Shown: positions 17,239 to 26,356 of the stretch, one piece after another
How positions within the stretch are numbered: the stretch's first letter is position 1
How the letters are laid out: each line of letters opens with the position of its first letter
From: Marinomonas mediterranea MMB-1
GTDB lineage: Bacteria; Pseudomonadota; Gammaproteobacteria; Pseudomonadales; Marinomonadaceae
Assembly (NCBI RefSeq): GCF_000192865.1
Contig: NC_015276.1
Span: 124,001 to 188,000 of the forward strand
Length of the DNA: 64,000 nucleotides
Reading direction: 5' to 3'
The notes under the pieces: generated by a model
What the model saw: only the letters and a program-made list of their open reading frames with translations
What the model was told of the DNA's origin: nothing
Database searches by the model: none
Program-made: the position numbers and the translations under genes

Positions 17239-20200
17239 ATGTCTGCTGCTCAAAAGATCTTTAAAGTTAGACGCCATTACAATAAATGGGTAGCAGACCA
17301 AACCATGGAAGACTACGCCTTGCGTTACACGTCAAAGCAAGGTCACACCATGTCGATTGAACGCGTGGGTCATACTGCACTGGGTGCAGCAGCCTTTCTC
17401 GCATTAGAAGGTTTAGCCGCCGTTATCACTCTAAGTTACGGCTTTACCAATGCTGTTGCCGCTATTTTGACGGTGCTGGCCGTTTTCTTCGTGACCGGTT
17501 TTCCAATTGCTTACTACTCCGCCAAACACGGCCTCGACATTGATTTGCTGACACGAGGAGCGGGTTTTGGTTATCTTGGCTCAACCATCACGTCACTGAT
17601 CTACGCGACTTTCACCTTTATATTCTTTGCGATTGAGGCGGCCATTCTGGCGTCGGCCTTAGAAGTTCTACTAGGCATTCCGCTCTCGATTGGCTATGCG
17701 TTGTCTGCCTTGTTTGTTATCCCCATTGTGACCCATGGTATTCGAGCAATCAGCCGTTTTCAAAACGGTACTCAATGGATTTGGCTTGTGTTGCAGTTTG
17801 CCGCTATTGGGGTGGTGTTGGTTTCTGAGTACCAGCATATCGATGATTGGTCGAATTATACGCCCGTTGATTTGCCGGAAGGCGCACATTTTGATTGGGT
17901 GCTCTTTGGCGCTGCGGCGTCGGTATTATTTGCCTTAATGGCGCAGATTGGGGAGCAGGTGGATTACCTGCGCTTTTTCCCGAAAAAAACCAATGAAAAC
18001 GCAAAACGCTGGTGGTTCTGGTTAGTGCTTGCGGGACCGGGTTGGGTGTTTATTGGTGCGATTAAGATGTTGCTAGGGTCATTCTTAGCGTATTTGGCCA
18101 TATCGGACGGTGCGACTGCGGTTCAGGCAACCGATCCAACCTTTTTGTATCAACGTATCTTTCTTTTTCTTACGACCTCGCCAACAACGGCGTTAATTCT
18201 GGCGGCGGTGTTTGTCTTTATTTGTCAGATGAAGATCAATCTGACCAACGCTTACGCCGGCTCGATTGCGTGGTCGAACTTTTTCTCTCGGCTGACCCAT
18301 AGCCACCCCGGACGAGTTGTTTGGCTGGTGTTTAATGTAACCATCGCCTTGCTGCTAATGGAACTGGGCATTTACCAAGCGCTGGGTGCTATCTTGAGTG
18401 TATTTGCGATCAGTGCTGTGAGCTGGTTAGGCAGTCTTGCGGCTGATTTACTCGTGAATAAGCCGTTGGGCCTCAGCCCAAATTATGTCGAGTTCAAGCG
18501 GGCGCATTTGTACGACATCAATCCTGTCGGAACGGGATCGATGTTGATCGCAACGGTGATCGGTTTAGTCAGTTATTTGGGCGCTTTTGGTGAGGTTGCG
18601 AAAAGCTTGTGTCACTTTATTTCGCTCGCGACCTGTTTTGTATGCGTGCCCAGCATCGCTTGGTTTACCAAAGGAAAATACTACTTGGCGCGTCAGAGTC
18701 CAGAGCTGGTTCCTTTGATCGAAGCGGAACAAGCGCGACGCCCACATTCAAACGTCGTGACTTTAACCTGCGGTATTTGTCAGAATGAGTTTGAGTCGGA
18801 AGACATGAGTTTTTGTCCGGCTTACATTCAACCGATTTGTTCCTTGTGCTGTTCTCTTGATGTTCGTTGCCTTGAGAGCTGTAAGCCAAGTGCGAATATC
18901 AGTGCACAGAGTGATTATTTTCTAAAACTGTTTCTCCCTAAACGAGCGGTGAAGGCGATTAGCTCGCGCTTTGGGCGCTTTACTTTTTTGCTGTTGCTCA
19001 CCAACTTAATCAACGGCGCTTTAATGCTGTTGATTTACCGACAAATGTCACCCGAGACACCCAGTGAAGCCATCTTATTGCAAGACACGATGTGGGCGTT
19101 GTTTTTTACCCTATTGATTGTATCGGGCGTTTTATCTTGGCTGTTTTTGTTAGCGCATGAGAGTCGTGTGGTTGCACAGAAGGAGTCCAACCGCCAAACA
19201 CGTAAATTGGTGAAGGAGATAGACGCCCACCAAGAAACGGACCGAGCGTTACAGGATGCAAAGGAGCTGGCAGAGCGAGCAAACGAAGCGAAAAGCCGCT
19301 ATTTAACTGGAATAAGCCACGAACTTCGCACCCCGTTGCAGTCCATTATTGGTTACGCTCAGTTGTTATCCGATAAGAAAGATGCGCCGACACAGCACCA
19401 AAATGGGTTAGATATCATTCAGCGCAGTGGTCTGTATTTAGCGGATTTAATTGAAGGCCTGTTAGACATTTCCAAGATCGAAGCAGGGCGGTTTGACCTT
19501 TACCGCAACACAGTCGATTTACCGAATTTGATTGAGCAGCTTGAAAGCATGTTTGAAATGCAGGCACGAGGCAAAGGCATTGAATTTGAACTTAATATTC
19601 GAGCACCTTTACCTCGCCTTGTTATTACCGACGAAAAGCGGTTGCGACAAATACTGATTAACTTGTTGTCAAATGCAGTGAAATACACGCAAAAAGGGAA
19701 AGTGACGTTCGACATTAACTATCGTAACCAAGTGGCTGAATTTCATATAGTGGATACTGGCGTCGGTATTAAAGAGGAGTATTTGCAGCGTATTTTTGAC
19801 CCTTTCGAACGTGTACGAGACCGCTATTCCGCGAACTTACCAGGTACGGGGCTAGGCTTAACCATTGTTAAGTTGTTAACCGAAATTATGGGGGGAGACC
19901 TTAAAGCTCGCTCTGAGGTAGGCAGCGGGAGTGAGTTTACGGTTAGCCTATTGCTACCTTGGGTCAACCAGCCTGATACACAAACGGATCTTCATCAGCG
20001 TGTCGTAAGTTATCAGGGTTATCAACGATCCATCATGGTCGTCGATGATGATCCCGTTGTACGAGGGCTGTTATCGGATATCTTAGTGCCAATTGGCTTT
20101 AATGTATTAGAAGCATCAGATGCAAGCGTGTGCCTAAATCAGTTAGAGGCCAGCTCGCCAGATTTATTCATTCTCGATGTCACTATGCCGGGCATGGATG

Positions 20201-20685
20201 GTTTGGCTCTTGCTAAGCTCTTGCGTGATCGAGGTGATACAACACCGATCGTAATGTTATCGGCCGATGCTCAGGAAAGTCAGCGTAAGCCTGATGAGCA
20301 AGCCGCGTTTAATCAGTATCTCGTTAAGCCGATTAACAATGTGACTTTGCTTGAAACCGTACAGCAATGGCTTGGCATTGAATGGGTCTATCAATCTTCT
20401 AATGCATCGTCTGAGCCGCAGTTTGCATCTGGGTTAGAGCCCTCAGAAAGCGAAGCGTTGTCGGAGCAACACGCACTCATTCAAGATCATGAGTTGGTTA
20501 GAGAGCTGATCGCCTTCGCCGAAATGGGGTATAAAAAAGGCATTCGTAGTACACTCGATAATCTCGATCAGATCAAATGGATGCCCAAAAAACACAGTGA
20601 GAGTCTTGATGCCCTGTATCAAGCCTTTCAATTTGAAGCCATTGCAGAGTATGTGGCGCAACACCTAGAGAAACCGTCGTCATAA
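17239..20685 (+). CDS. NCS1 permease-histidine kinase-receiver fusion sensor
   Basis: 1148 residues. Residues about 1-500 are a complete NCS1-type nucleobase/allantoin permease (MSIERVGHTALGAAAFLALE, about 12 helices). Residues 511-548 are a cysteine cluster (CGICQNEF, FCPAY, CSLCCS, CLESC) that could bind zinc or an iron-sulfur centre. Two further helices follow (about 575-640), then a kinase with H-box ISHELRTPLQSI (His694), N-box LLSNAVKYT, G-boxes DTGVGI and GTGLGLTIVK, and a receiver with Asp980 (ILDVTMPGMDG). About 90 C-terminal residues are unassigned. The design recalls SSS-permease kinases (CbrA, CrbS). A purine, ureide or urea signal is inferred only from fold and location. Confidence 0.92.
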   Translation: MSAAQKIFKVRRHYNKWVADQTMEDYALRYTSKQGHTMSIERVGHTALGAAAFLALEGLAAVITLSYGFTNAVAAILTVLAVFFVTGFPIAYYSAKHGLDIDLLTRGAGFGYLGSTITSLIYATFTFIFFAIEAAILASALEVLLGIPLSIGYALSALFVIPIVTHGIRAISRFQNGTQWIWLVLQFAAIGVVLVSEYQHIDDWSNYTPVDLPEGAHFDWVLFGAAASVLFALMAQIGEQVDYLRFFPKKTNENAKRWWFWLVLAGPGWVFIGAIKMLLGSFLAYLAISDGATAVQATDPTFLYQRIFLFLTTSPTTALILAAVFVFICQMKINLTNAYAGSIAWSNFFSRLTHSHPGRVVWLVFNVTIALLLMELGIYQALGAILSVFAISAVSWLGSLAADLLVNKPLGLSPNYVEFKRAHLYDINPVGTGSMLIATVIGLVSYLGAFGEVAKSLCHFISLATCFVCVPSIAWFTKGKYYLARQSPELVPLIEAEQARRPHSNVVTLTCGICQNEFESEDMSFCPAYIQPICSLCCSLDVRCLESCKPSANISAQSDYFLKLFLPKRAVKAISSRFGRFTFLLLLTNLINGALMLLIYRQMSPETPSEAILLQDTMWALFFTLLIVSGVLSWLFLLAHESRVVAQKESNRQTRKLVKEIDAHQETDRALQDAKELAERANEAKSRYLTGISHELRTPLQSIIGYAQLLSDKKDAPTQHQNGLDIIQRSGLYLADLIEGLLDISKIEAGRFDLYRNTVDLPNLIEQLESMFEMQARGKGIEFELNIRAPLPRLVITDEKRLRQILINLLSNAVKYTQKGKVTFDINYRNQVAEFHIVDTGVGIKEEYLQRIFDPFERVRDRYSANLPGTGLGLTIVKLLTEIMGGDLKARSEVGSGSEFTVSLLLPWVNQPDTQTDLHQRVVSYQGYQRSIMVVDDDPVVRGLLSDILVPIGFNVLEASDASVCLNQLEASSPDLFILDVTMPGMDGLALAKLLRDRGDTTPIVMLSADAQESQRKPDEQAAFNQYLVKPINNVTLLETVQQWLGIEWVYQSSNASSEPQFASGLEPSESEALSEQHALIQDHELVRELIAFAEMGYKKGIRSTLDNLDQIKWMPKKHSESLDALYQAFQFEAIAEYVAQHLEKPSS

Positions 20686-20704
20686 TGTTAATTAAGAGCG
20701 AACA

Positions 20705-21625
20705 ATGATGAACACCACAAGTGATCTCGTGAGAAGTGAAGTGGTGCTGGTGGCGGATGATTCGCCCGATGCATTAAGCTTAATTCACGATACGTTGGAA
20801 GCCGCCAACATGGACGTACTTGTGGCTTTAGAAGGTAAGCAGGCGCTTACTATTGCCAAACGGATTCGCCCCGATATTATTTTGTTGGATGCGATTATGC
20901 CCACGATGGATGGCTTCGAAGCGTGCAAAGCGTTAAAAGCCGATCCTAATCTTTCGACTATCCCTGTTATTTTTATGACGGGGTTAAGTGATACTGATGA
21001 CATTGTGCGAGGCCTCGAAGCGGGCGGCGTCGATTACCTCACTAAACCCATTCAGCCGAATGAACTGATTGCACGAATGCGAGTACATCTAAACAATGCA
21101 CGTCAGGCAAACAATGCACAATCGGCGTTAGACAGTATGGGGCAATACCTCATGACCGCAACGGAGCAAGGTTCCATCGCTTGGGCGACGCCGCAAACCT
21201 ATGCTTTGTTAGCTAAAGCGCGAGCGAGCCAAGCATGGCAAACAACCGAACTCGCCCAGCAAATCAGACACTGGTTGTCTCACGTCCCTGAAACGGGAAA
21301 CACGTTAAAGTTGGACGGGTTAGAGTATCCGCTTTCAATCAAAATGATGGGTTATACAGAACAGAAAGAAGCGTTACTCAAGCTTGAAGATGGTGTGAAG
21401 CCAACGGAAGTTGAACTGCTGAAATCTGAGCTGAATCTAACCGATCGAGAATCCGAAGTATTGCGCTGGATCGCAAACGGCAAAACGAATCGAGAGATCG
21501 CCGAAATCCTCGAAATGAGCCCTAGAACGGTTAACAAGCACCTTGAACAGATCTTTCCGAAGTTAGGGGTCGAAAACCGCACTGCGGCGGCAGGCGTTGC
21601 ATTGAGAGTCTTTGCCAAATCTTGA
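20705..21625 (+). CDS. LuxR-type response regulator, partner of the NCS1 kinase
   Basis: 306 residues; ATG 20705 or ATG 20708 may be the start. Receiver domain about residues 13-130 with phospho-Asp in DIILLDAIMPTMDG and the Lys in YLTKPIQPNE. The middle part is a linker of about 100 residues. The C-terminus is a LuxR/GerE HTH (LNLTDRESEVLRWIANGKTN, REIAEILEMSPRTVNKHLEQ). It starts 19 bp after the fusion kinase, so they form a two-component pair. Candidate targets are the urtA and ureD promoters with TGACGT repeats (inference). Confidence 0.93.
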   Translation: MMNTTSDLVRSEVVLVADDSPDALSLIHDTLEAANMDVLVALEGKQALTIAKRIRPDIILLDAIMPTMDGFEACKALKADPNLSTIPVIFMTGLSDTDDIVRGLEAGGVDYLTKPIQPNELIARMRVHLNNARQANNAQSALDSMGQYLMTATEQGSIAWATPQTYALLAKARASQAWQTTELAQQIRHWLSHVPETGNTLKLDGLEYPLSIKMMGYTEQKEALLKLEDGVKPTEVELLKSELNLTDRESEVLRWIANGKTNREIAEILEMSPRTVNKHLEQIFPKLGVENRTAAAGVALRVFAKS

Positions 21626-21649
21626 TTAATCAATGAGTTAATACCAAAA

Positions 21650-22276
21650 ATGCCTTCCTCAAACCAAATTCTATATCTTCAGCGACTCGCCTCAACGCTT
21701 GATCAAGGTGAACAATATTGGATCGGTTTAGTCGGCGCTCCGGGTAGCGGAAAAAGCACCTTTGCAGCGCAGCTTAAAGATGCGCTTGGCGATAGATTAG
21801 TGATCATCCCAATGGATGGCTATCACTTGTATCGTCATCAGCTTGATCAGATGCCAAACCGAGAAGAGGCATATATCCGCCGAGGTGCGCCGTTTACTTT
21901 TGATGCTGTTAGATTGGTTTTAGAACTGGTCGCAGCTAAACACAACGGTTCTGGAGTTTTTCCTAGTTTTGACCATCACAAAGGTGATCCAATTGAAAAT
22001 GACATTGAGCTGAAGTCGACTGACCAGATTGTATTGGTGGAAGGGAATTATCTGCTGCTCAATGAAGAACCTTGGAATCGGTTAAAGGCAGAAGTCTTTG
22101 ATGAAACTTGGTTTTTGGATGTACCAATTTCTGTTAGTAACCAGCGCGTTGCAGAGCGTCATATTAAAACCGGCTTAACTGCTCCACAAGCATGGCAACG
22201 AGTGATGACAAACGACGGTCTAAATGCGGAGTTGATCATTGAAGCGTCTCGTGAGAAGGCCGATAAATTAGTCTGA
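21650..22276 (+). CDS. P-loop kinase of the PRK/uridine-kinase-like group (YggC-type)
   Basis: 208 residues. Walker A GAPGSGKST (about residues 28-36), then IIPMDGYHLYRHQLD and RRGAPFTFDA, and a lid with RVAERHIKTGLT. This is the pattern of the YggC/FrcK-like branch of phosphoribulokinase/uridine kinase proteins, whose substrates are nucleosides, sugars or pantothenate. It lies 24 bp after the response regulator and may be in the same operon. The substrate is not known. Confidence 0.85.
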   Translation: MPSSNQILYLQRLASTLDQGEQYWIGLVGAPGSGKSTFAAQLKDALGDRLVIIPMDGYHLYRHQLDQMPNREEAYIRRGAPFTFDAVRLVLELVAAKHNGSGVFPSFDHHKGDPIENDIELKSTDQIVLVEGNYLLLNEEPWNRLKAEVFDETWFLDVPISVSNQRVAERHIKTGLTAPQAWQRVMTNDGLNAELIIEASREKADKLV

Positions 22277-22293
22277 TTCGCTTAGTGCTCGAC

Positions 22294-22665
22294 TCACGGC
22301 TGCGACTTCTTTTCTAACAAGTCTGATTTATGTTCCGTCATCCAATTCGCCAGCGAATCGAGTGTTGGCTTTAAAGTCCTTCCCAACTCAGTAATTTGAT
22401 ATTCGACCCGTGGCGGCATTTCTGGGTAGGCGGTGCGCTTTACCAATCCGATGTCTTCGAAAGCGCGAAGCTGTTTGGTCAGCTCTTTTTGAGTGATAGG
22501 CGCGACTGCACGTTGCAAGGTTCCAAATCGAACTGCGTTGGTAGTTACAATCAGTCGATACAGTATTGGAATAGCCCATTTTCCTGACACGATGTTAACG
22601 AAATCAACCATAGGACAAGGGGGGATACAATCCGCTTCGTCAGAATGTGGAAGTAATGTGGTCAT
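22294..22665 (-). CDS. HxlR-family transcriptional regulator
   Basis: 123 residues from the ATG at 22665, preferred over an upstream in-frame start because AAGGA precedes it at the right distance. The HxlR winged HTH is clear: CPMVDFVNIVSGKWAIPILY, FGTLQRAVAPITQKELTKQL, RTAYPEMPPRVEYQITELG. The CIPPCP start contains cysteines that are often redox or electrophile sensors in this family. It is divergent from the SDR gene and is probably its repressor. Confidence 0.9.
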   Translation of the reverse strand: MTTLLPHSDEADCIPPCPMVDFVNIVSGKWAIPILYRLIVTTNAVRFGTLQRAVAPITQKELTKQLRAFEDIGLVKRTAYPEMPPRVEYQITELGRTLKPTLDSLANWMTEHKSDLLEKKSQP

Positions 22666-22693
22666 TGCTATAAGTTCCTTTAGTATCCAATTG

Positions 22694-22715
22694 GTACCTA
22701 CTATCAATAGGGTAC
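22694..22715. promoter_or_regulatory. GTACC-N12-GGTAC inverted repeat between HxlR and SDR genes
   Basis: GTACC (22694-22698) and GGTAC (22711-22715) form a short inverted repeat in the 100-bp divergent gap, next to a TATCCAATTGGTA palindrome-like stretch. Position suggests an HxlR operator; the match is short. Confidence 0.35.
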
Positions 22716-22765
22716 TTTAGTAAACATACTGGCTTCTCCAAATCACTTTTTCAAGGAGAATTCTT

Positions 22766-23515
22766 ATGGGACGGTTAGCCAAAAAATACGCGTTGATTAC
22801 AGGAGGAAGCGCAGGAATAGGCTTTGAGACTGCGAGGCAGTTTATCGCAGAAGGAGCAGAGGTCTTGATTACTGGGCGTCATGTCGAAGGGCTCGAAAAG
22901 GCGAAAGCACTATTAGGTGATAATGCTCATATATTCCAGAATGACGCAGGTGATATTGCCAGTCAACAAGCCCTTTCGTGCTACATTGCAGACACTTTTC
23001 CGAGGCTTGATATTGTTTTTGTTAATGCTGGCGACGTAACACACCTTCCAGTAGCAGACTGGGATGAAGCGGCCTTTGATCGAGTGATATCAACCAATCT
23101 AAAAGGTCCATTCTTTTTGATTCAATCACTGCAAGCGCTTTTGTCAGGTTCTGCGTCTATTATATTGTGCGGCAGTGTATCGGCTCACATTGGCTTACCG
23201 CAAAGTAGCGTGTATGCAGCGAGCAAAGCCGGTTTACAGTCGTTAAGTCGTACGCTTTCGGGAGAACTAAAACATCTTGGTATTCGTGTGAACTCGCTAA
23301 GCCCTGGCCCGACGGAGACGGGCGCTTTCGACAAGTTCGGTTTACCTCAAAAGGAAAAAGAAGCGCTAAAGGAACAGGTTCGTCAACTTGTGCCTTTGGG
23401 TCGCATGGGACGAACCGAAGAGCTAGCTAAAGCGGCGGTTTTTCTGGCGTCGGATGAATCCAGTTATATGCTTGGCTCTGAGCTGCTGGTCGATGGTGGT
23501 GTTGGTAACGTCTAG
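22766..23515 (+). CDS. Short-chain dehydrogenase/reductase
   Basis: 249 residues, classical SDR. The cofactor motif TGGSAGIG is at residues 12-19, then VNAGD in place of NAG, active-site Ser before SSVYAASKAG (Tyr and Lys of YxxxK), and the C-terminal LGSELLVDGG. It reduces or oxidises a small carbonyl/alcohol with NAD(P)H; the substrate is unknown. It is divergent from an HxlR repressor, a common arrangement for stress-induced reductases. Confidence 0.9.
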   Translation: MGRLAKKYALITGGSAGIGFETARQFIAEGAEVLITGRHVEGLEKAKALLGDNAHIFQNDAGDIASQQALSCYIADTFPRLDIVFVNAGDVTHLPVADWDEAAFDRVISTNLKGPFFLIQSLQALLSGSASIILCGSVSAHIGLPQSSVYAASKAGLQSLSRTLSGELKHLGIRVNSLSPGPTETGAFDKFGLPQKEKEALKEQVRQLVPLGRMGRTEELAKAAVFLASDESSYMLGSELLVDGGVGNV

Positions 23516-23547
23516 TGTTGTTTCGGTAGTACCGAGTTGATTGTCTT

Positions 23548-24435
23548 TTATTCGCTGTTTTTTAAATTTGCTAATAAGGCATTCCAAAAGTCCTCAGTGA
23601 TATTGTTGGTCGGGTGGGATTTAGAGCGAATGAGATAAACGGGTTCGTCGCTTTGATTGTTAAAGTGTTCGATATTGAGAGGAAGTAGGCTTCCCGATGC
23701 CGTTTCTTGATCGACCATATATTTTGGCACTCTTGCCCAGCCAAGCGCCTCCATGACCAAGTTCTTTTGTAAGGTGTAATCGGCGACAAAGAACTTTTTC
23801 CCGCCCTGAATGACGTTGATATGTTCAAACGGTTTGGCTCCTCGATCTTCTATGAGCACTTGTGGGTGCCGACGCATTTGGGCGTGGGTTAGCAGTCCTT
23901 GAGAAGGGGTGTCGAATAAACGGGGCGAGGCAACGGAGATCATCGGTATTTGGGTTATCTGAACAAATTCATACTGATCTCCTAAGCCATGTTGAGTGCC
24001 GATTGCGACATCTGAATCGCCGCCATCCAGCCGTTCAATAAGCCCAGACATATGGTCGGAGTTGATGATGAGATCAATGTCGGTATTCTCGGTTTGAAAA
24101 TGATAAATAGCTTTTAATATTGGTGGAATCGCGCATCGTGCGCTGAGAGAAACTGTCAGTTTCGGAGCGTTGGGCTGAGCAAGCTCGTGACCAAGTGTCG
24201 TGAGGTTTTGTACTTGTACGAGCAGCGCTTTGGCTTCTTTGTAGAAGGCTTTCCCTTCTGGTGTCAGAGTGGGTCGGTACGTCTCACGGCTAAACAATTT
24301 AAACTCGAATTCTTGTTCTAAGTTTTGAATGGCCAAACTGATTGTTGACTGTGTTTTATAAAGCGCGTCAGCGGCGGCTCTAAACGTACCGGTTTCGACT
24401 ACTGCAATAAATGCCTGTAATTGCTCATTCTTCAT
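23548..24435 (-). CDS. LysR-family regulator divergent from TauD-like gene
   Basis: 295 residues from ATG 24435; a TTG 15 bp upstream is less likely. HTH at about residues 3-60 (QLQAFIAVVETGTFRAAADA, then TQSTISLAIQNLEQEF), then an effector domain. It is divergent from the TauD-like dioxygenase and TauE-like exporter, which it probably regulates. Effector unknown. Confidence 0.9.
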   Translation of the reverse strand: MKNEQLQAFIAVVETGTFRAAADALYKTQSTISLAIQNLEQEFEFKLFSRETYRPTLTPEGKAFYKEAKALLVQVQNLTTLGHELAQPNAPKLTVSLSARCAIPPILKAIYHFQTENTDIDLIINSDHMSGLIERLDGGDSDVAIGTQHGLGDQYEFVQITQIPMISVASPRLFDTPSQGLLTHAQMRRHPQVLIEDRGAKPFEHINVIQGGKKFFVADYTLQKNLVMEALGWARVPKYMVDQETASGSLLPLNIEHFNNQSDEPVYLIRSKSHPTNNITEDFWNALLANLKNSE

Positions 24436-24462
24436 GATCTCTTTTTCCAATCATCTTGATGT

Positions 24463-24480
24463 ATAAATATCGTTATTTAT
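24463..24480. promoter_or_regulatory. ATAAATA-tcgt-TATTTAT palindrome, candidate LysR box
   Basis: A perfect 7+7 inverted repeat in the 134-bp gap between the LysR gene and the TauD-like gene. It contains the T-N11-A pattern bound by LysR proteins, although the AT-rich content makes that pattern easy to meet. Confidence 0.4.
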
Positions 24481-24569
24481 CTATTGAATAATCTATTAGT
24501 CTCATCGATATGGCAATGTAAATGTGCCTAGTTATATGTTTCAAATATGCTAACGATGGAGCGATTATC

Positions 24570-25400
24570 ATGTTGAATACTCAAGTTGATCAGAGTGATA
24601 GCACGTTTGACGTGCTTCCTATGTCTATGTCGATCGAAAAGGTGTTAACCGAAGATCAGTCATTAGCCGACGTCCGAACTGCTTTAGATAAAGGGTCTGG
24701 CTCGATCTTATTGGATGCTGCACAGTGGCTTGAACTGTGCGATGTGGATTGTCAAAGCGAACTGATTAAATTAGGCAACCGTTTAGGTAAAGTAGTACAA
24801 CGAGGCAAAACTGAGTCACCAATTTGGAGGGTGGAGTCTAAGCCCGACAAAGCGATGCCGTCTTTTTCTGAGCAATCAAATGATGCGCCTTTTCATACGG
24901 ATGCGAGTTACTATCCTGCCCCTATGAAATATCTGATTTTTCTGTCTATCACGCCAGCGAGTCAGGGTGGAGAAAATCTCATTTTAAGTCATCGCCGCTT
25001 GTTAGACTCACTGAGGGAAAAAGAAAATGGCAGGGAGATTATCAGTATCTTGAGTCAGTCAGAGTTTCCTTTCAGCATGTCACCTTCGTTTCATGTTGAT
25101 TCGTCAAAAGAGCTCCCATTAGAAGTCGCGCCTGTGCTGTCGGATGATTCAATTCGTTTTCAAATTAAGGCGATTCGTAATGGTTTTCATCGTAAACCAG
25201 AACTCATGTCTACTAAGAAAGTGTATGCCATTGAGCAATTAGAATCTCACTTAGCAGGGTTCATGAAAAATCGAGGTGAAAAGCTTAAAGCGGGACAAAT
25301 GTTGATTGTAAACAACTGGCGGGCATTACATGCGCGCAAAGCGTTCGGAAATGAAAAGCGCTTGTTGTTCAGAGCTAGTGTGGAAGCCGAATTAGAATAA
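24570..25400 (+). CDS. TauD/TfdA-family Fe(II)/2-oxoglutarate dioxygenase
   Basis: 276 residues from ATG 24570 (GGAGCG upstream), near the TauD length of 280. The iron-binding triad is His109-x-Asp111 in FHTDASYYP and His254 in NNWRALHAR, with Arg256 to bind 2-oxoglutarate. Relatives hydroxylate taurine, other sulfonates, or other small acids. A TauE/SafE exporter follows 17 bp downstream, which fits sulfite release from a sulfonate, but taurine itself is not shown since no tauABC importer is nearby. Confidence 0.85.
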   Translation: MLNTQVDQSDSTFDVLPMSMSIEKVLTEDQSLADVRTALDKGSGSILLDAAQWLELCDVDCQSELIKLGNRLGKVVQRGKTESPIWRVESKPDKAMPSFSEQSNDAPFHTDASYYPAPMKYLIFLSITPASQGGENLILSHRRLLDSLREKENGREIISILSQSEFPFSMSPSFHVDSSKELPLEVAPVLSDDSIRFQIKAIRNGFHRKPELMSTKKVYAIEQLESHLAGFMKNRGEKLKAGQMLIVNNWRALHARKAFGNEKRLLFRASVEAELE

Positions 25401-25417
25401 AAATAATTGAGACGATT

Positions 25418-26185
25418 ATGGTTTATATAGAGGGTCTGACGGTCGAGCAGTTGATTAGCTTGTCTGCCGTTTCGTTTTTTGCTGGTGTATTGAACGCTAT
25501 TTCTGGCGGTGGAGGGATGATACTCATTCCGAGTATGATGGTCTGTGGTGTCCCTCCTATCAATGCGATTACGGTGAATAAATTTCAAAATGCGTTGGGT
25601 TCGCTCGCAGCGATTAGGCACTATTTTCAACATGGTTTGTTTGAGAAAAAAGGTCGCAATCGAGCAACGTTATTTCTGGTTTCTTTTTTCTCGCTAATAG
25701 GGGCGGTATCACTCGATTTTGCATCAAGTAAAGCGCTGCTTTCGGTGGTAATACCGTATATTTTAATCTTTGTTTCTGTGTATTCAGTGATGCCACAAAC
25801 ATGGTTTGAGAAATATACGAAACGAACCGTAAGTACGTTTAAGAAAAATGCGGTCTGGTCTTTTATGGGAGCCTACGGAGGCGCTGTTAGCATTGGAACG
25901 GGTCCTTTGATGATTGCCGCGCATCGGATTCTTAATGTGTCCAGTGTTCGTTCCGCCATTGCCGAAACAAAGCCAATGATGTTGGTTATTAATACCACAT
26001 CGCTGTTGTTGCTGGTGTTGTTTGGTCATCTTTGGTGGAAGTTAGGGTTGCTGTTGGCGTTTGGAAATATGCTCGGAGCGTGGCTCGGAGCGAGGATTAC
26101 GACCGGGCGCTATTTAATCATTGCGAAGTGGGTTGTGTTTATTCTTCCTTTGGTGATTGCGGTCAGGATGCTATTGGAGGGTTAG
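25418..26185 (+). CDS. TauE/SafE-family sulfite/anion exporter
   Basis: 255 residues with about eight helices. The family hallmark GVLNAISGGGGMILIPSM (about residues 20-37) and its second-half repeat GAYGGAVSIGTGPLMI are both visible. Members export sulfite, sulfoacetate or related anions. Coupling to the TauD-like enzyme suggests export of sulfite from sulfonate cleavage (inference). Confidence 0.87.
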   Translation: MVYIEGLTVEQLISLSAVSFFAGVLNAISGGGGMILIPSMMVCGVPPINAITVNKFQNALGSLAAIRHYFQHGLFEKKGRNRATLFLVSFFSLIGAVSLDFASSKALLSVVIPYILIFVSVYSVMPQTWFEKYTKRTVSTFKKNAVWSFMGAYGGAVSIGTGPLMIAAHRILNVSSVRSAIAETKPMMLVINTTSLLLLVLFGHLWWKLGLLLAFGNMLGAWLGARITTGRYLIIAKWVVFILPLVIAVRMLLEG

Positions 26186-26320
26186 GGCTTGGAAAGTTTG
26201 AATATTCTCCAGCCTATTAATGTGACGTACCCCAACGTAACCAGCCTTTCGTGATTGACTAACGTCTTACTCTTCTCTACATTGAAGGCTCAACTGATTA
26301 TTTTTATCTGGAGGGTGTTC

Positions 26321-26356
26321 ATGATTGTAATAAAGACCTTCCGGGCAGCTCGCTAA
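26321..26356 (+). CDS. Probable 11-residue leader peptide upstream of rsgA
   Basis: ATG 26321 is preceded at 5 bases by a strong GGAGGG site (26310-26315) and encodes MIVIKTFRAAR then TAA at 26354-26356. The last codons lie in the 5' arm of a terminator-like hairpin (26351-26368) with a following T-run. This is the layout of a translational attenuator: a ribosome finishing the peptide would block the hairpin. It is unrelated to the downstream protein in sequence. Function inferred from layout only. Confidence 0.5.
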   Translation: MIVIKTFRAAR

